Assembly (NCBI GenBank): GCA_030848705.1
Contig: CM061240.1
Coordinates: 123,740,998 to 123,804,997 of the forward strand
Origin: Heracleum sosnowskyi
Lineage: Eukaryota; Streptophyta; Magnoliopsida; Apiales; Apiaceae
Length of the DNA: 64,000 nucleotides
Direction: 5' to 3'
The notes under the pieces were generated by a model. That model made no database searches and was not told where the DNA came from. It was given only the letters and a program-made list of their open reading frames with translations. Of this stretch, positions 32,501 to 45,075 are shown piece by piece (the first letter of the stretch is position 1; every line of letters begins with the position of its first letter). The translations under genes and the position numbers were made by a program.

Positions 32501-34517
32501 TATATAGTATGAAAACTTGGTTACTTTCTGCTTGTTACATCGTTTGTATTGCAACAGACCTAGCTGGTTCACCTGTGAGAAACGTTCTAGGTGGACTTAC
32601 AATCCTTGAATGCTTTTTTTAAATCCTAAAACTGTGGTTTTAATATTACTAATAGTTTATAAGTTCGATGAATGTTTTTAATGAATTTCCTAATATTGAT
32701 TTTGCCTTGTCTTGTGAAATAATGATGCTAAGTAGTATGTATTTTTTTAGTGATGGAACTCTGTGATTGAAATTTGAATGTTGTTATGTGTTTAGACAAC
32801 TGACATTGCGATTTTGAAGATGCTAAAAACATATGTTGGTCACTGCTTTCCAGGCTACATCTAATTTCTGAGCCTCTAGAATTGAATGTGTGTTGTCAAC
32901 CACCAACACTCTGGAACAAATTGTAGCCACATGAGTATGTGTTTGTGTTTTGCGTATCGCCTAGCTGTAACTTTGAAGCTAGTCGTAACTTTTAATACTG
33001 ATAGACATGTTTTAATTACCATTTTATATATCTTTATTAATGAGGGTTTTGATTCTTAGATGTTGATTTCACGTTGATCTTGAGAGTATATTGTTGTTTT
33101 ACCATGTCGCCTTTGTTGAAACGTTTTGATCTCCTTTGATAGCTCTACTAACATATTTGTTTCTAGCTTCCATTACTGATTTACCTGTCTAGAAACCATT
33201 CTACTGCAACTGTTTATATGATAATTATACATGATCCCTCCTTTTATTGAGGTTTTAATTAATTGATGTAATTTCCACGTTAATCTGAGATCGTATCATT
33301 GTTTTTTTGAGACTATCAGTTCTTTTCCATGTCTGCTTTTGTTGAAATGTTCTGATCTTCTATGATAGTTTAACTATACCATTGATATTTATCCTTTTTC
33401 GGATATTGTTGATGTAGTATCTTCATTAATATTTACTGTGGTTTGTTGATACTACTTGAGTATTACATGTTTCTTGCTACTACATTTTTGTTTAGAAAGG
33501 ACGGAGGTGAATAATTTGTGACATGAACACTATGGTTGATTCCATGTGGTTATTTATGAAGAACTTCTCAATTTTATACTGGTAACAGAGTTAATGGATC
33601 TGTACATGTCATCAGCTTTACAGATTACACTTGCATAGTTGCATGCTCCTTACTGCACCAAACATATTCATGCTAATGTGATCAACCTAACCGCAATTCG
33701 CAAAGAAAAGAAAGGTATGAACTTGACTATTTTACTGAACACGATCTGTAGAATGGATCCTTAGTTTTTGATGAATTGCATTTCCTATAATCATCTTTGG
33801 CTATAGTTGTTACGTAAAGTGTGACAACAATTTTGTAGTATCACTTTCGCCTTTTGACAAATCAGAGCGTACTCAGACTTTCTTTGTTTGAATTTAAGAA
33901 CTGAGAGTTGTACCTTATGTTCGAGTTGTATTCTGCAGTATATGGATTGAGCTATTATCAGAAACATTATATTTGTTGCTAGTGGTGCTATATACCAAGC
34001 AAAATTTTCCTTGGACAGTTACGTGACCAAAGTCGATGCTGGATGTGGCAGAGACTAGCAATCTATCCAGGCATTGATCAAGTGGATTTCGGGTGGCTAG
34101 TTTACAGTAGGCTAATTATGCTCCACTAAAACTGAGAAAGAAGGCTCTGACAATGTTTTCTGATCCAGAGTGAATTCCTCAATTATCTTCGACGTATCAG
34201 GACTTTTATTTTCTCAGGTGCTGAATTTAAAGAAAATGTTTAACTGTGCCGCTCAGACAACACTTTGCCTTTGTACCTGGCTTCAAGTCAGGATGATGTT
34301 AACATACTTTAGGAAAAAAGAAAAAGAAAAAAACATGTTAATATAGAAATTGTGATTGATTGCGATGTTAATATTAATTTAATAAATTGTTTACCGTAAT
34401 ATTTTTAATCTTTTCCAATTTAGTTGAAAATACAGCTTTTTAATCAAATCACTTTGTAGAATGGAAATTTTTTTACTTGATTTTCAAAACAAACCGATAT
34501 TGCTATGCAATATAGTA
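32501..34517. other. T-rich non-coding DNA downstream of the CCHC ORF
   Basis: No ORF. Base composition and splice-like sites (for example AAAGGTATGAAC near 33712) would fit introns or a 3' UTR. Two diverged copies of a segment about 110 bp long lie at about 33059-33170 and 33262-33380 (shared parts: TTTGTTGAAA, TTTGATCT and TGATAG). Confidence 0.4.
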
Positions 34518-34525
34518 CCAAACGG

Positions 34526-35028
34526 TAGAATTGACAATTTCGTACACGACACGATAATATTGGGTTTGTGTTCACCTTTTCGGTACACGAACACGATATT
34601 ACATGAATAATTATAGTGTCGGTTTTGGGTTTACCCTTTGGTACACGACATGAAACGAAAGTCACGAAATAATTAAATAATTAAATAAATATTTTAAAAT
34701 TATATAAATACATGTAATAAATAAATGTTGTATAAAATAGTTTCAAATTTAAGTTTAACAAGATTCGACCACACTTGACTCTTTATGAATTATTAACTTA
34801 AGAGTCAACTAGTAAAAATTAAATCAAAAATGCTAATATTTAAATATTTTTATTTGTTTATTATATTTTAATTTTTATTATAATTTACACGAAACACGAA
34901 ACGAAAAGTATACGAAACGATGATACACGACACGAAACGAATTCTTAATGGGTCGTGTTTCGGTTTGATATTAATGTACACAAAACACAAAACACGAAAG
35001 TACACGAACGAAACTATTACCAGGTCTA
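34526..35028. mobile_element. hAT-like MITE
   Basis: 503 bp with imperfect inverted ends (TAGAATTGACAATTTCGTAC versus TAGACCTGGTAATAGTTTCG) and 8-bp flanks CCAAACGG (34518-34525) and CCAAACAG (35029-35036), the length made by hAT transposases. The arms are rich in ACACGA/CGTGT repeats and pair with each other. No transposase encoded. Confidence 0.65.
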
Positions 35029-35266
35029 CCAAACAGGCCTAGGGCCTTGAATTGAAAAATTCGTTTACCCCGAAATCTATATATCTCTCGACATGTTCAA
35101 TCCTGCCCATCTCTCTCTGATATCTATCTATTGAGCTGCTCTGCCTTATAGGGTACTTGTTTTTTAGTCATCAAAATTCAAAAGCCTACGGCTCTTATTA
35201 TCGTTGATAATTTGCGAATAATATGTGATAGCTTTCGAATTCGGTTGCTTTTACTGTCGTTAATAA

Positions 35267-35293
35267 CTAGTTGAAAAAGTCGCGTTTCGCGAC
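35267..35293 (-). mobile_element. Helitron 3' terminus
   Basis: In the minus sense: hairpin GTCGCG-AAA-CGCGAC (35279-35293), eight bases, then CTAG (35267-35270) followed by T. This is the standard Helitron 3' end. The element body should extend rightwards, but its 5' end was not found; the 35522 Helitron may interrupt it. Confidence 0.55.
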
Positions 35294-35521
35294 GGCGTAA
35301 TAATTTTTTTTTAAAAACTCTATTAATTAAATTATAAAAAATTACTCGGCCCTCGCTAATAAACCGTACTCCCGTGAAACACGTTTTCCTTTTTAATATC
35401 AAAATCTCAAATTTAATATATTGACTATATACTTGTCTTATATATTAATTTTTATGTTACCATACTCTTTTCTAATGAGCCACTCTTTCGTTGAAAAAAC
35501 ACATATCCAACTTTACATATA

Positions 35522-37656
35522 CTAGCTTATAGCCCGTGCGATGCACGATTACTTAAATTTTATTTATAATTATTTTGTTAATAATTATATTTTAATTACC
35601 CATGGAAGACACGATTGTTTTTTTAATATTTATAATTATATTTATTTATGAATATTTTAATATTTAAAAGTTATTAGTTTACATGATTAAATTATTGTTA
35701 AAAAAGATTTAGCCAAAAAAATTATAGTTAAAAAATTGATATTTATTATATTTTACACGCTCAATTTAATATTTGTTTATATTGAGTTATAAAAGTTAGA
35801 TTTGCCGAATTTTACGGTCCACATGAAATTTATAAAATAATCTTTAATTTAGTTGTGGTTTAATAGTTCTTTTTCAATTAAAAACTATTCTAAAACTAAA
35901 AAGAGAATAAAGTGACGAAATTTAATATTGAGAATTCTATTCGATTTAGGAAATCTACTTATATGTAGTTTAGATTATTACAATACCCTTTATTAACCGA
36001 ATACAGTTTTTAATGTTAAATCTAACGGTTTTCACCTATCTATTTAAGATTAAACGATTTTTATTATTTTGATATTAAATGGGTTTCCTTATTTAATTAC
36101 AACTATTTTTATGTTTTAACTTTTTGGAAAATCCAATCATAATATAATATCTTTTAACTTATATCATTTTTAGATAATAACTTCTTTTTATATGATATAA
36201 TCTTGATCGTCTATTTTTAAAAGTATTGGATCTAACGGTTGAGAATGTTTTGGCGGTATTTAGGACTAAACTACCGGGATAACATCATTAATTTTTTAAA
36301 AAAAAAATTTAATTTTTTTAAAAAAATATATTTATTGCTAAAATATAATATACTCTTTTTTGTAATATGTTAATGATGCGGGAACTTTGAACTTTTGAAA
36401 AAATAAATTATCAATTAAAATATAAATTTTTTTTGTAATAGTTCTTCTTTTAAAGTAGTACATCGTGACAATCAAAATTCTGTATAAAATTCATTTTTTT
36501 ATAGTATATCCCGTAAAAATCTATGTTATTATATTAAAGACTAAATAATGAAAGCTTTCTTATAAGCCTAGTCGCTTGATCACTCAATTCATAATCGTTG
36601 GATCTTTCAAATTAAATTGTTGAGAAACGTTGGATATAACAGTAAAATTATCACGTAGAATGATCTAAGGTTTGAATCTACCAACAATATATTAAAATTT
36701 ACAGGGTTTTTTTGAAAAATAAGAATTTTTTTCATTTTTTTTTCTTGTAAACATGGCTTATTTGATAATATTTTTATAAAGTACGATTTTTCAAAAAAGT
36801 ACTATACTAATTGATTAACAAACTTTTAAAGTTTCGAATTTAATAATTTACAATGTATATATGTCAAAAAAGTTAGGCCTCTTCTGTAGCTGAGTCTAAA
36901 ATTTCAAAATACGGTTTTTTAAAATATGAATATAGTCCTGCTAACAATGAAATTAGGTCTCTATGAGTTCTTATAAAACAAAATCACCATTTGCGTATAA
37001 TTATTATTTAATTACAAATAATATTTAATTAGTTATGATATAAAATTTAATAAAATAAGATAAAAAATATGCACAATTTTATAAAGTTTTATCCTCGTAT
37101 TATTATATTCTTTGTTGATTTGAATTTTTCTTAGATTGATTTGAATTTTTGAACATAGATTTCTAAATTTAAAATAGTTAGAAAAAAGTAATTAAATTGA
37201 CATTAAAATAATGATGATGTAATAATTATTATTAGAATTTAAATACCCACATTTACTAATTTGGGCATTATCTTATGTTTTAAAAATTAGATTTTGACGA
37301 TTTTACACCCACGTGAAGATAACTAAATTATCTTTAATTAAAAGATGGCTTAACAATTTTTATCCAACTGGAATTGTCCATGAAAGAGAAAAGAAAGTCA
37401 CGAATTTTTTACGTGGAGAATTCTATTCAATATAGAAAACTTATTTATATTTGGTATATTTGGTTTAAATTATCAAAATACACTTTTTAGAATTTAAATA
37501 TAATCTTACTATTAATAAAATACACTTTTTTAATATTTGATCTAACGATTTTCATTTATCTAGTTAAGATCTAATGGTCTTTATTAGTTTGGTTGTCTAA
37601 GACCGTACGATCAAAATTTTGGATCAGATCCCTATTATGCTTATTATATATAAGGA
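35522..37656 (-). mobile_element. Non-autonomous Helitron, about 2.1 kb
   Basis: Minus-sense 5' end TCCTTATATATAATAAGC (37656 downwards) and 3' end GTGCATCGCAC hairpin, then GGGCTATAAG and CTAG (35525-35522). The flanks are A (35521) and T (37657), the AT target Helitrons use. AT-rich, no RepHel coding. Its 5' half resembles the relics at 22801-23952 and 37657-38185. Confidence 0.65.
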
Positions 37657-38185
37657 TTTAATATAATAAGTATATCAAGTATATAATGATATAAGTATCT
37701 TACTAACTGCTTTTACTTTTAATGTTTCAGTTTTATTTACAGTGTATATAAAATTTTAAAATACATTATTACTTAAAAATTATTAAATAGAATAAAAATT
37801 ATGTTATGATTATATAAAATTTTATTCTCATATTATTATATTTTTTATCGATTTGAATTTGTTCTTAATTAATTTTAATACTTTATTGAAAGAAACATAA
37901 AATTTCTATATTTAAAACAATTAGTGGAAAAATAAATAAATTGGTTCTACAAAAAAAAAATATTTATTAAAATTTAGATCCTCACTTTACTATTTGGGTT
38001 ATATCCTAAGTTTTAGAAATTGAATTTTGACGATTTTACAACCCATGCGAAACTAACGAAATTATCTTTAATTTAATGATGGTTTAATAATTATTATCTA
38101 ACTTGACCTGTTGACCTACCCATAAACCGAAAAGAAAAAATGGTTAAGAATTTTTACATATAAAAATCAATTCAATATAGAAAAC
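37657..38185 (-). mobile_element. Helitron-like relic, left half of the E insertion site
   Basis: Parallel to 37080-37440 (TTTTGACGATTTTACA, TTATCTTTAATTTAATGATGG, TTCAATATAGAAAAC) and stops at AAAAC where E2 begins. Intact relatives run on from TTCAATATAGAAAAC into the sequence that starts at 22801, so the two ends are the halves of one split repeat. Confidence 0.6.
38181..38185. repeat. E target-site duplication AAAAC (left side of E2)
   Basis: Directly abuts the E2 LTR and equals 22801-22805. Confidence 0.88.
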
Positions 38186-39244
38186 TGTTGGTCCTCGTGT
38201 ATTGCAGAAGGAGGGGGGGGGGATGAATGCAATACTGATAAAATTCAATCTTAATTTCAACAACCAAAACTAAGATTTAATGTTATCAGTAATATGTATG
38301 CAATCACAAACAGTATGTTCTAAAGACAAGTTTCACAAAATAAATGTTTTTATTTATTTTGCAAAGTGTTGCTCTAACCTCAAGAGAGAATTCTTGAGCT
38401 TCGGTTTTCTTCAAGACACTTGCTTGTCTTCGTTACATACCTAGAATGAATTGATAGTCTAAGTATAAAACTAATCCTATCACTGTCAATCACGGGTTTG
38501 TGAAGCTGCTGTCATTATCAAGTGGCAGCTTCTTACAGATTGTCTACCCATGTGACTTTCCTAAATTGCTAACATGTCAGATATACATTACAAAGAAAGC
38601 AACCTAGATTCATTCTATTTCCAGCTAAAACAATTCAGCAAATAGAGACTTGACCTTGCTCTTGAATTGATTCACTTTTGTTTTGTAGTGCTTGAAGCTT
38701 CTGTCGTAGTCTTGCAGACTTGGTGCAGCTTAGGGATACTGCAACACGCCTGTTTCTTGAACATTGAGACTGTCACGGGATTTGACTGAGAAGATACCTA
38801 GAACAAGGATCTTTCTCGAGACAGTTACTTTTTCCGCAAAGCTTGCTGTCATAGGAATGTTCTTTTGGTGACAGTATGAGTTCCCCGCATAGAGTGCTGT
38901 CGAGGTTTCCAAACTTGCTGTCGAGGGCTAAAGTTGCTGTCGCGTAGTCTTCCGCCAATGTTGCTGTCAGAGTGAATATGTTGTCGTGACTTGCAACATT
39001 CTGTCTTCTTGTAATCTTACTGTCAATGCTTATGACAGTAACCTTTATTCATGCTGTCATCTAATATGCATTCTTTGAGGCTTGAACACAGCAAGTGAAC
39101 TTCTTTCAAATTACACAACTAAAATGACATTACATATTGATTACAAGAACATACTTTGGCTGTGACAGTATGTTCTACTTAATTAAAAAATTAAGTACAT
39201 TCAAGGTTAAGTTGTTTCTATGCTATCACCCATAAATCCCAACA
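38186..39244 (-). repeat. E2 3' LTR
   Basis: 1059 bp, TGTTGG...CCCAACA in plus-strand view. About 17 GACAG/CTGTC cores, many as TTGCTGTC or GTGACAGTA. In minus sense it follows the polypurine tract directly. Confidence 0.93.
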
Positions 39245-39260
39245 ATCTCCCCCAATTTGT
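39245..39260 (-). other. E2 polypurine tract
   Basis: Minus-sense AAATTGGGGGAGAT next to the LTR start TGTTGGG. It is nearly the same as F's AAATAGGGGGAGAT. Confidence 0.85.
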
Positions 39261-39337
39261 TTTTATGGGAAATAACAACAAATTTACAATATGTGCTGAC
39301 AACTTAACTAAAAAGATCAGAATGGATTAAGAATTTT

Positions 39338-40204
39338 TTACTTAGCTTGAGATTTCCTCTTCTGTCTTGCTACATCCTCTCTTTTGAGAGCTTCTACCAA
39401 GCAGCCTCTTAGACCTTCTACAAGAGAGATTTCAGCAGTAGTAACTGCAGCATCCTCTATTTCTTCAAAGATCTTCTTGATAGTAGGAGAAAGAAGAGAA
39501 CTAGCATCCCTGAGATTCAACCATTGCTCTAGATCATATGGATAACTTCTGAAGTGGAGTTCTTCATGAATGAGCTTGAATCTACTTCCAGAATAAGCAT
39601 TGAGAGACATCCTCCTTTGCTTGTCCAGCTTTGAATCTTCTCCTTTTCTCCTTTCCAATAATTTCTCTATCTCATCAGAACAAATCTGCTCCAAGGGATG
39701 AATTGATCCAGCTACCATATACTGTAAATCCTTCAGAATAGTTGTTTTTAGCTTGTGCAAGCTGCAAACATAGATTTCTTCTTTTAGGAACTTGACTCTT
39801 AAGGGATTTTCCAGCATATATGTTTGATAATTTGGAGCTTCACTTTCTGCCTTGTTGGAAGTCTTGCATCTTTCCAGGAGTTCAGCTTCCTTCTTATCAA
39901 GTTCTGACTGATATTGAGAATATTGAGAAGATTCAGGTCTTTTGCTTGGCTTGGGTTGCCCTTCCTGAGTTGGTTGGGTTTGCCCTTCTTCTGTGGGTAA
40001 ATCATCAAACTCATAGTACCAGTGATATGGTATAGGAGAAGCTGGTAGATCAGTTCGAATATCAGCATCAACAAAATCTGCAAAATTGTAGCCAAATTTC
40101 TGATAGAATTCAGCATCCCTATCTGCCTGATATTTCAGAATATGTTCCATGACAGACTCTGAAACATTATCATAGCTCTCCAGCAACTCTACCATTCTTT
40201 CCAA
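39338..40204 (-). pseudogene. E2 second ORF, C-terminal part
   Basis: 288 open codons beginning MERMVELLESYDNVSES, with a Gln/Pro-rich hinge (EEGQTQPTQEGQPKPSKR), a helical Lys/Glu-rich part (QSELDKKEAELLERC) and a basic end (KREDVARQKRKSQAK). It overlaps nothing and lies one frame off the part at 40215-41336, so a single frameshift separates them, or it is a separate small ORF. No family recognised. Stands 93 bp from the LTR. Confidence 0.6.
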
Positions 40205-40214
40205 GTAGAAGAAG

Positions 40215-41336
40215 TCAATTCTCCTTTTTATCTATGGTTGTCATGCTACCACTGGTTGATGTGGCTACCAGATAGAAGTCCTTATCAACCTTGGCAGATC
40301 TTGATTCTTCCCACCACAGAATGTACTCAGTGACCTCTTGATTCGCATCCAGCTTAACCTCAACACTCTTGATTTCTTTAGATTTCATCTGTTGTATCTT
40401 AAGACTGTTAGGAGGTTCTGATTGAATTGGCATCCTAAGATTTCTGCCAAATCCAGTGGCCTTTTCCTTTCCTGAGTACTTGTGCTTTCCTTTAGGTTTC
40501 TGTCTAGAAAACCATGCTTTTGCTTTAGCTTTCAGTCTTTTGGGCTTGACAGTAGCTTTGGCTTCATCCTTGACAGAACCTTCCTTGACAGTACCTTTGT
40601 CGACAGTATCTTCCATGACAGCATCTTCTTTGACAGTTTCCTTGTCGACAGTACCTTTGGTGACAACATCTTTTTCTGCATTTATGCAGTCAATAACACA
40701 TCTAAGAATGCTTGCCTCCAAAGCTTCCAGTATTCTTGGCTCCTCTTCATCTGTTGCACCAGCATTTTTCTTTTCTTGACTAGGAGTTTCTTCATTGCCT
40801 TCATTCTGAGATTGAATACCAGTATTCCCAGAATTACTTCCACTAGCATTACCTGCATTTCCAGAAGCTTCACCACCTCCAATCTCATCATCATCATCAT
40901 CATCATGAACAAGAATATCATAGAGGCAGCTTCCACCTTGATCAGCTCTTTTGGCATTGGCTCTAGTGATTAGCTCCTTCATTCTAGCTCCCAGTGTCTT
41001 GTCTCTCAACACCAGTATTTTGTAGATCTCTTGGACAGCATAGACTCTTCCTGGATTGGCATTTGAGCTGAGTATTCCATTCAACACTTTCAGAATTGAC
41101 TCAGTTTGCATCCTGGATGGACTGATCAAATTCATGTAGTTGTTCCTTCTTGTGCCATCCTTTGTAATAGATCTGTAGAAAACACATGGTGGATTTGTGT
41201 AGACTTCAGGTAGCTTCTGTGTGACCATGTTCTGGATTTGCATATTCAATGATTCATTGAATGGTGTTTGAGTTGCCTTGATCTTTCCCTTCATAGCACA
41301 CAACACCTTTGCGGGCAGACTCTGCAATAGTTTCAT
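40215..41336 (-). pseudogene. E2 second ORF, third quarter with D-run and KDTV-like repeats
   Basis: 373 open codons in frame with 41382-43727, from which a TAG at 41382-41384 divides it. Contains YDILVHDDDDDDEIGGGE, then repeats of TV(D/K) type (VDKETVKED, EDTVDKGTVKEGSV) and a strongly basic stretch (KPKRLKAKAKAWF). The repeats coincide in DNA with the GACAGTA/GACAGCA motif of the element (about eight copies at 40555-40680). Function unknown. Confidence 0.6.
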
Positions 41337-41381
41337 TGTGATGAAATAGGATAAGCCAGAAGTGAAATAGATACTTACAGC

Positions 41382-43727
41382 CTATCTTTTCTCATCATTC
41401 ACCATTACACTGACACTGATGATTTGATCCTTTAACAGTTTTGAGGTGTTGGTTGGACTGTTGCTTGGTGCATTCATTGCTTCTTCCACCAGACTGCTAA
41501 ATTCAGTGTCATGATTGTGTAATGTGCTCTCCCTGTAATCCACCATCATAATATTGGCTTCTTCTTGATCAAACTCAGCACCATTTGACCAAATATTTCC
41601 CTTCTGGATGGATTCAGGCAGTTTCCCTTTACCTTTCCCAAGCTTGTTCTGTTCCTCCATTTCTCTCCATCTTTTCTGTAGAGCAGTTTCTTGAGTTGCT
41701 GAAGTTGGTTCTCTAATTGTCACAGGAGGTAGAATTGGGTGTCTAGATGCAGGTCTTCTTTGCATTGCATCTTGAGTTGCCTTAGACATTAACACCTTTT
41801 CACCATCCAAGTCAACTTCAACAAGATCTTCAGCTTTATCCTTTGGTTGTCCACTGCTTGGTTTGACTTGCTCCCCCTTTGTCATTGATTTCCTCTTAAC
41901 TCCAGAACCTTGTTTTGCTCCCCCTTTGGTCTTCACAGTTACTGGCTCCCCCTGAGTTCCACCTGATTCCTGAATAGATAAAGATTCTGATCTTGCTACC
42001 TTCTCCCCCTTAGTTGAGTTGGCAGCTACTAGGTCAGTAAGGAACTGGATAGAGAGTTGAGTAGCAGCAAAACCATCAACCACTAGTTGAGAGAGAGAGT
42101 CCAGTTTGGAGTTCAAAGTAGCACACTGTCCTTCCAGAGCTGCAATCCTGTTACCAAAATTTGTAGATGGGCCACCAATCCTTAACCTTCTTGGAGGGGA
42201 AGGAAAAGAAAAGGGCTTGGAGGCTATGGGGGTTCTCACACTCTCAGGGTGTTTTTGGGTGATCTCATCACTCCTCACTGTTTGACTCTCAAAGCCTAAT
42301 GCCTGAATAGTGTGGGCTCCCTCAAGATCTCTCTGGACATGCTCAAGTCCCTCTCCTTTTGCCAGCTCATTTGGCTGCCTCTCATTTTTATGCTCACCTC
42401 TCTTTTCTTTTATCTCTCTTTTCTTTTGCACACCCTCACTCAACCTAGATGCATGGGTATGAGCAGTACTATCATGCATGGAAGTAGAAGATTTAGAATG
42501 TACCGTCAAGAGTTTGGCAAGAGGTAGATCATCATCAGAGGCATCCTCAATGATTACAGCATCAAAATTTGGCTGAGAGGACTGGACAACATCTTTGGCA
42601 GGAATGTTACTGTCAGCTGGAGCATGGACAACAGGTTCTATCATGACAGCATATTTGGGATGTGGAGTGACAGTAGGTTCTGTGTTGACAGTAGCTTTCT
42701 CTCCATTCATGACAGCAGCTGTGTCCAAGACAGCAACATTTCCAGTGTCTTTGACAACAACAAAGGCTGTGACAGCATCTCCCTGAAGGTAAGATGCTCC
42801 TTGGAGTTCAGACAAAGTGTTGGCTGTTTCATTTTCTGACAAAGTACCACTTTGCCCTTGCTCAGTGTTTGGAGGAGTGGTATCCATTTCACTTTGAGAA
42901 ATGGGTTCTTGTGGACCACTAGATGAGGGCTCATCCATGATTGGAGATGGATGATCAAAACCTGAAGGGTTGGGACTGTCCCCTTCTCTAGGTTGTGGAG
43001 AAGAAACAAAAGAATGTATAGGGAAGGAAGAGGGTGAAAGTGTAGCAGAGAGTGGGGGCTGATTCACAGGAGAAACATGTGAACCATCAATAGGAATAGA
43101 GAAATCCTCACTGTGCCCTAACTCACTGTGTGTTGCTTCAAGTGGGGGTTCCTCAGGTTGTGAACCATGAGTTTGTGCAGACTCTGTACAGGGTGCCTTG
43201 GGAGACATGCCAATTTCAATAGATGCACCTTGTTGAGAAGGCACATCTAGGGAGGTGTTTGAATCCCTTTCAGTAACCATAGTTTGTTGAGAAACTGCAT
43301 CTTGGCTAACAGTGGTTTTGGTCCTCCTAGCTCTCTTCTTCTTAGGCTCAGAGGAAACCACTGGGGGTTCTGTTTGACTACCTTCCTTATTTACTGCACT
43401 AGGTGCAGTGTCTCCCTCTTGACTAACAGAGCTACCACCAACGCCAGCTTCTAAGGGTCATTTTCTGGATTCTTGCAAGGCTTCTCTTTGGGCTTTGGGA
43501 AGTCTAGAGGGCCTAGGCTGAGTGTGTGGTGTGGAATGTGGGTTAACTGAATTTGGGTTTAATTCAGTTTCATTCGCAAGAGTGAAAGAGTCATAACCAG
43601 AAGGTAATGGAAAATCAAGGTTGGACACTTGATCAACCATGTGCTGAGTGAAACAAAGTGGAATATGTGCATTGAGATTCTGTGATGATAATAGTGTGTG
43701 TGTGTATTCTTTTTCAAGACAGAGCAA
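41382..43727 (-). pseudogene. E2 second ORF, middle: NLS-like cluster, disordered region, coiled coil
   Basis: In one frame except for a TGA at 43458-43460. Features in order: Pro/Ser-rich start, basic cluster EPKKKRARRTKTT, long Ser/Pro/Thr-rich part with motif-encoded Thr-Val repeats (DNA near 42610-42780), a short coiled coil (NRIAALEGQCATLNSKLDSL), STKGEKVARSES, then charged repeats. Cluster, coiled coil and STKGEKV occur in the same order in element F's second ORF. Several stretches encoding TKGE are AAGGGGGAG in DNA, like polypurine tracts. Confidence 0.65.
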
Positions 43728-43729
43728 GC

Positions 43730-44407
43730 CTATAAACGAGGGGCAGCATTATTAAAATCACAAAATGAGTTGATGCACAACATAAGAAAGCGAGGGTAGA
43801 TTGATACCTTCTTACCTATGGCAGCCCGGAGGTGTGCCATGAGGAGAGCTCCAACATTCACCTTGTATCCATGGATAAGAGAATGTGTCAGTTTCTTGAT
43901 GTAGGAGGGTATTCCATTCCAGCCAGTGGACTTGGTAGAGAACACCTTGACCATGACATCAAAGATCATACTCCACTCCTTTCTCAGATACTTCCTATCC
44001 ATTTCACCAGACAGATACCATTTGGTTGTTCCCTCTTCGAGAATAGGGCCTGCATACCCAATCTTCAAGAAGAGCTTCTTGAGAGTGTCATCATTAGCAA
44101 GTTGAGCAAAGTTCTGGCCGGCTTGAAGTGTAATTCCAAGGGCAGTGTTGATGACTTCAGCTGTGAGAATGTGTTGTTGCCCATTGAGTGTGAATTGAAT
44201 TGCTGGGTTTTCTCTCTCTGTTTGAGCAACAGCAGTTTACCAAAATGCCTCAATTCTGTCTAAGTCGAGAATGGGTGTTGAGGTAATGGCAGAACCAAGA
44301 TAGGACTTGTTCAAGAAAAACACTAGTCCTTTGAAACCTTCACCAACATCATTTAGGGAAAAGATGCCAGCAAAGTTTGTTTGAGAGAGAGTCTGTTTGG
44401 GGGCCAT
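43730..44407 (-). pseudogene. E2 second ORF, N-terminal domain
   Basis: ATG at 44405-44407, in-frame TAA at 44237-44239, then open to 43730. Same domain as the start of F's second ORF. Followed by a frame change to the part at 43458-43727. Copy-for-copy equal to 377-1054 apart from one or two base changes. Confidence 0.65.
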
Positions 44408-45075
44408 GGAGATTCAAGAAAAGAAGAAAGTAAGAAAGTAGCTTTTTGCTTGAAGAAAAGTATTTTGCCTTGAGTTTGATGAGAATGATATGTCTGAGTA
44501 ACTGGGGAATAAAAGGGGTATCTCAAACGTTTGTGCACAAAAAGTGGAATTAAAGAACGTGTCTTAACCCACTCATTCAACACGTGAGTTACTGCCCGTT
44601 ATTCACTGTCAAACGTGGGATGAATATCCAATTACAACGGTCCACTATTGTTGACAGTAACCTGTGCGCTAGAAACAATCTGTCAGTAATAAGCGGTGGT
44701 GACAGTAGGTTTTGCGCGACAGCAACTATTGCGCAAAAACATGCTGTCACCGTTAAGCATTTGAATGACAGTATTCTTTAAAAGTCTTGACAGAAAGTCT
44801 TTCCCTGCTGTCAAAAAGGTTGCTGTCAAGAAACACAAGACAGTATCCTTCTTAGTGACAGTAACTTAGTTGGGGAATAGTTTCTGTCATGAACTTATCA
44901 GAATGCTTTATTCATACACTTAACCTAAGATTAACAGAGTATGGATTTAGCAATTTAGTCTTTTGAGCACAGATACTATGCAGTTTACACATATGAAAAA
45001 TAAAGACTCAATAAACACAATAGAAAGAAACTTTATTCTTATTAATAAAATCATTTAATCATAACATTGATTACA
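44408..45075 (-). promoter_or_regulatory. E2 spacer upstream of the second ORF, motif-rich
   Basis: Counterpart of 1055-1722, with the same GACAGTA/CTGTCA cluster at about 44600-44915. Confidence 0.45.

Noticed and set aside
33700..34120. Additional exons of the CCHC ORF
   Set aside because: Some splice-like sites are present, but no open frame or protein match supports any one exon.
34444..34665. Minus-strand frame of 73 codons
   Set aside because: Lies across the border of the hAT-like MITE; no family likeness.
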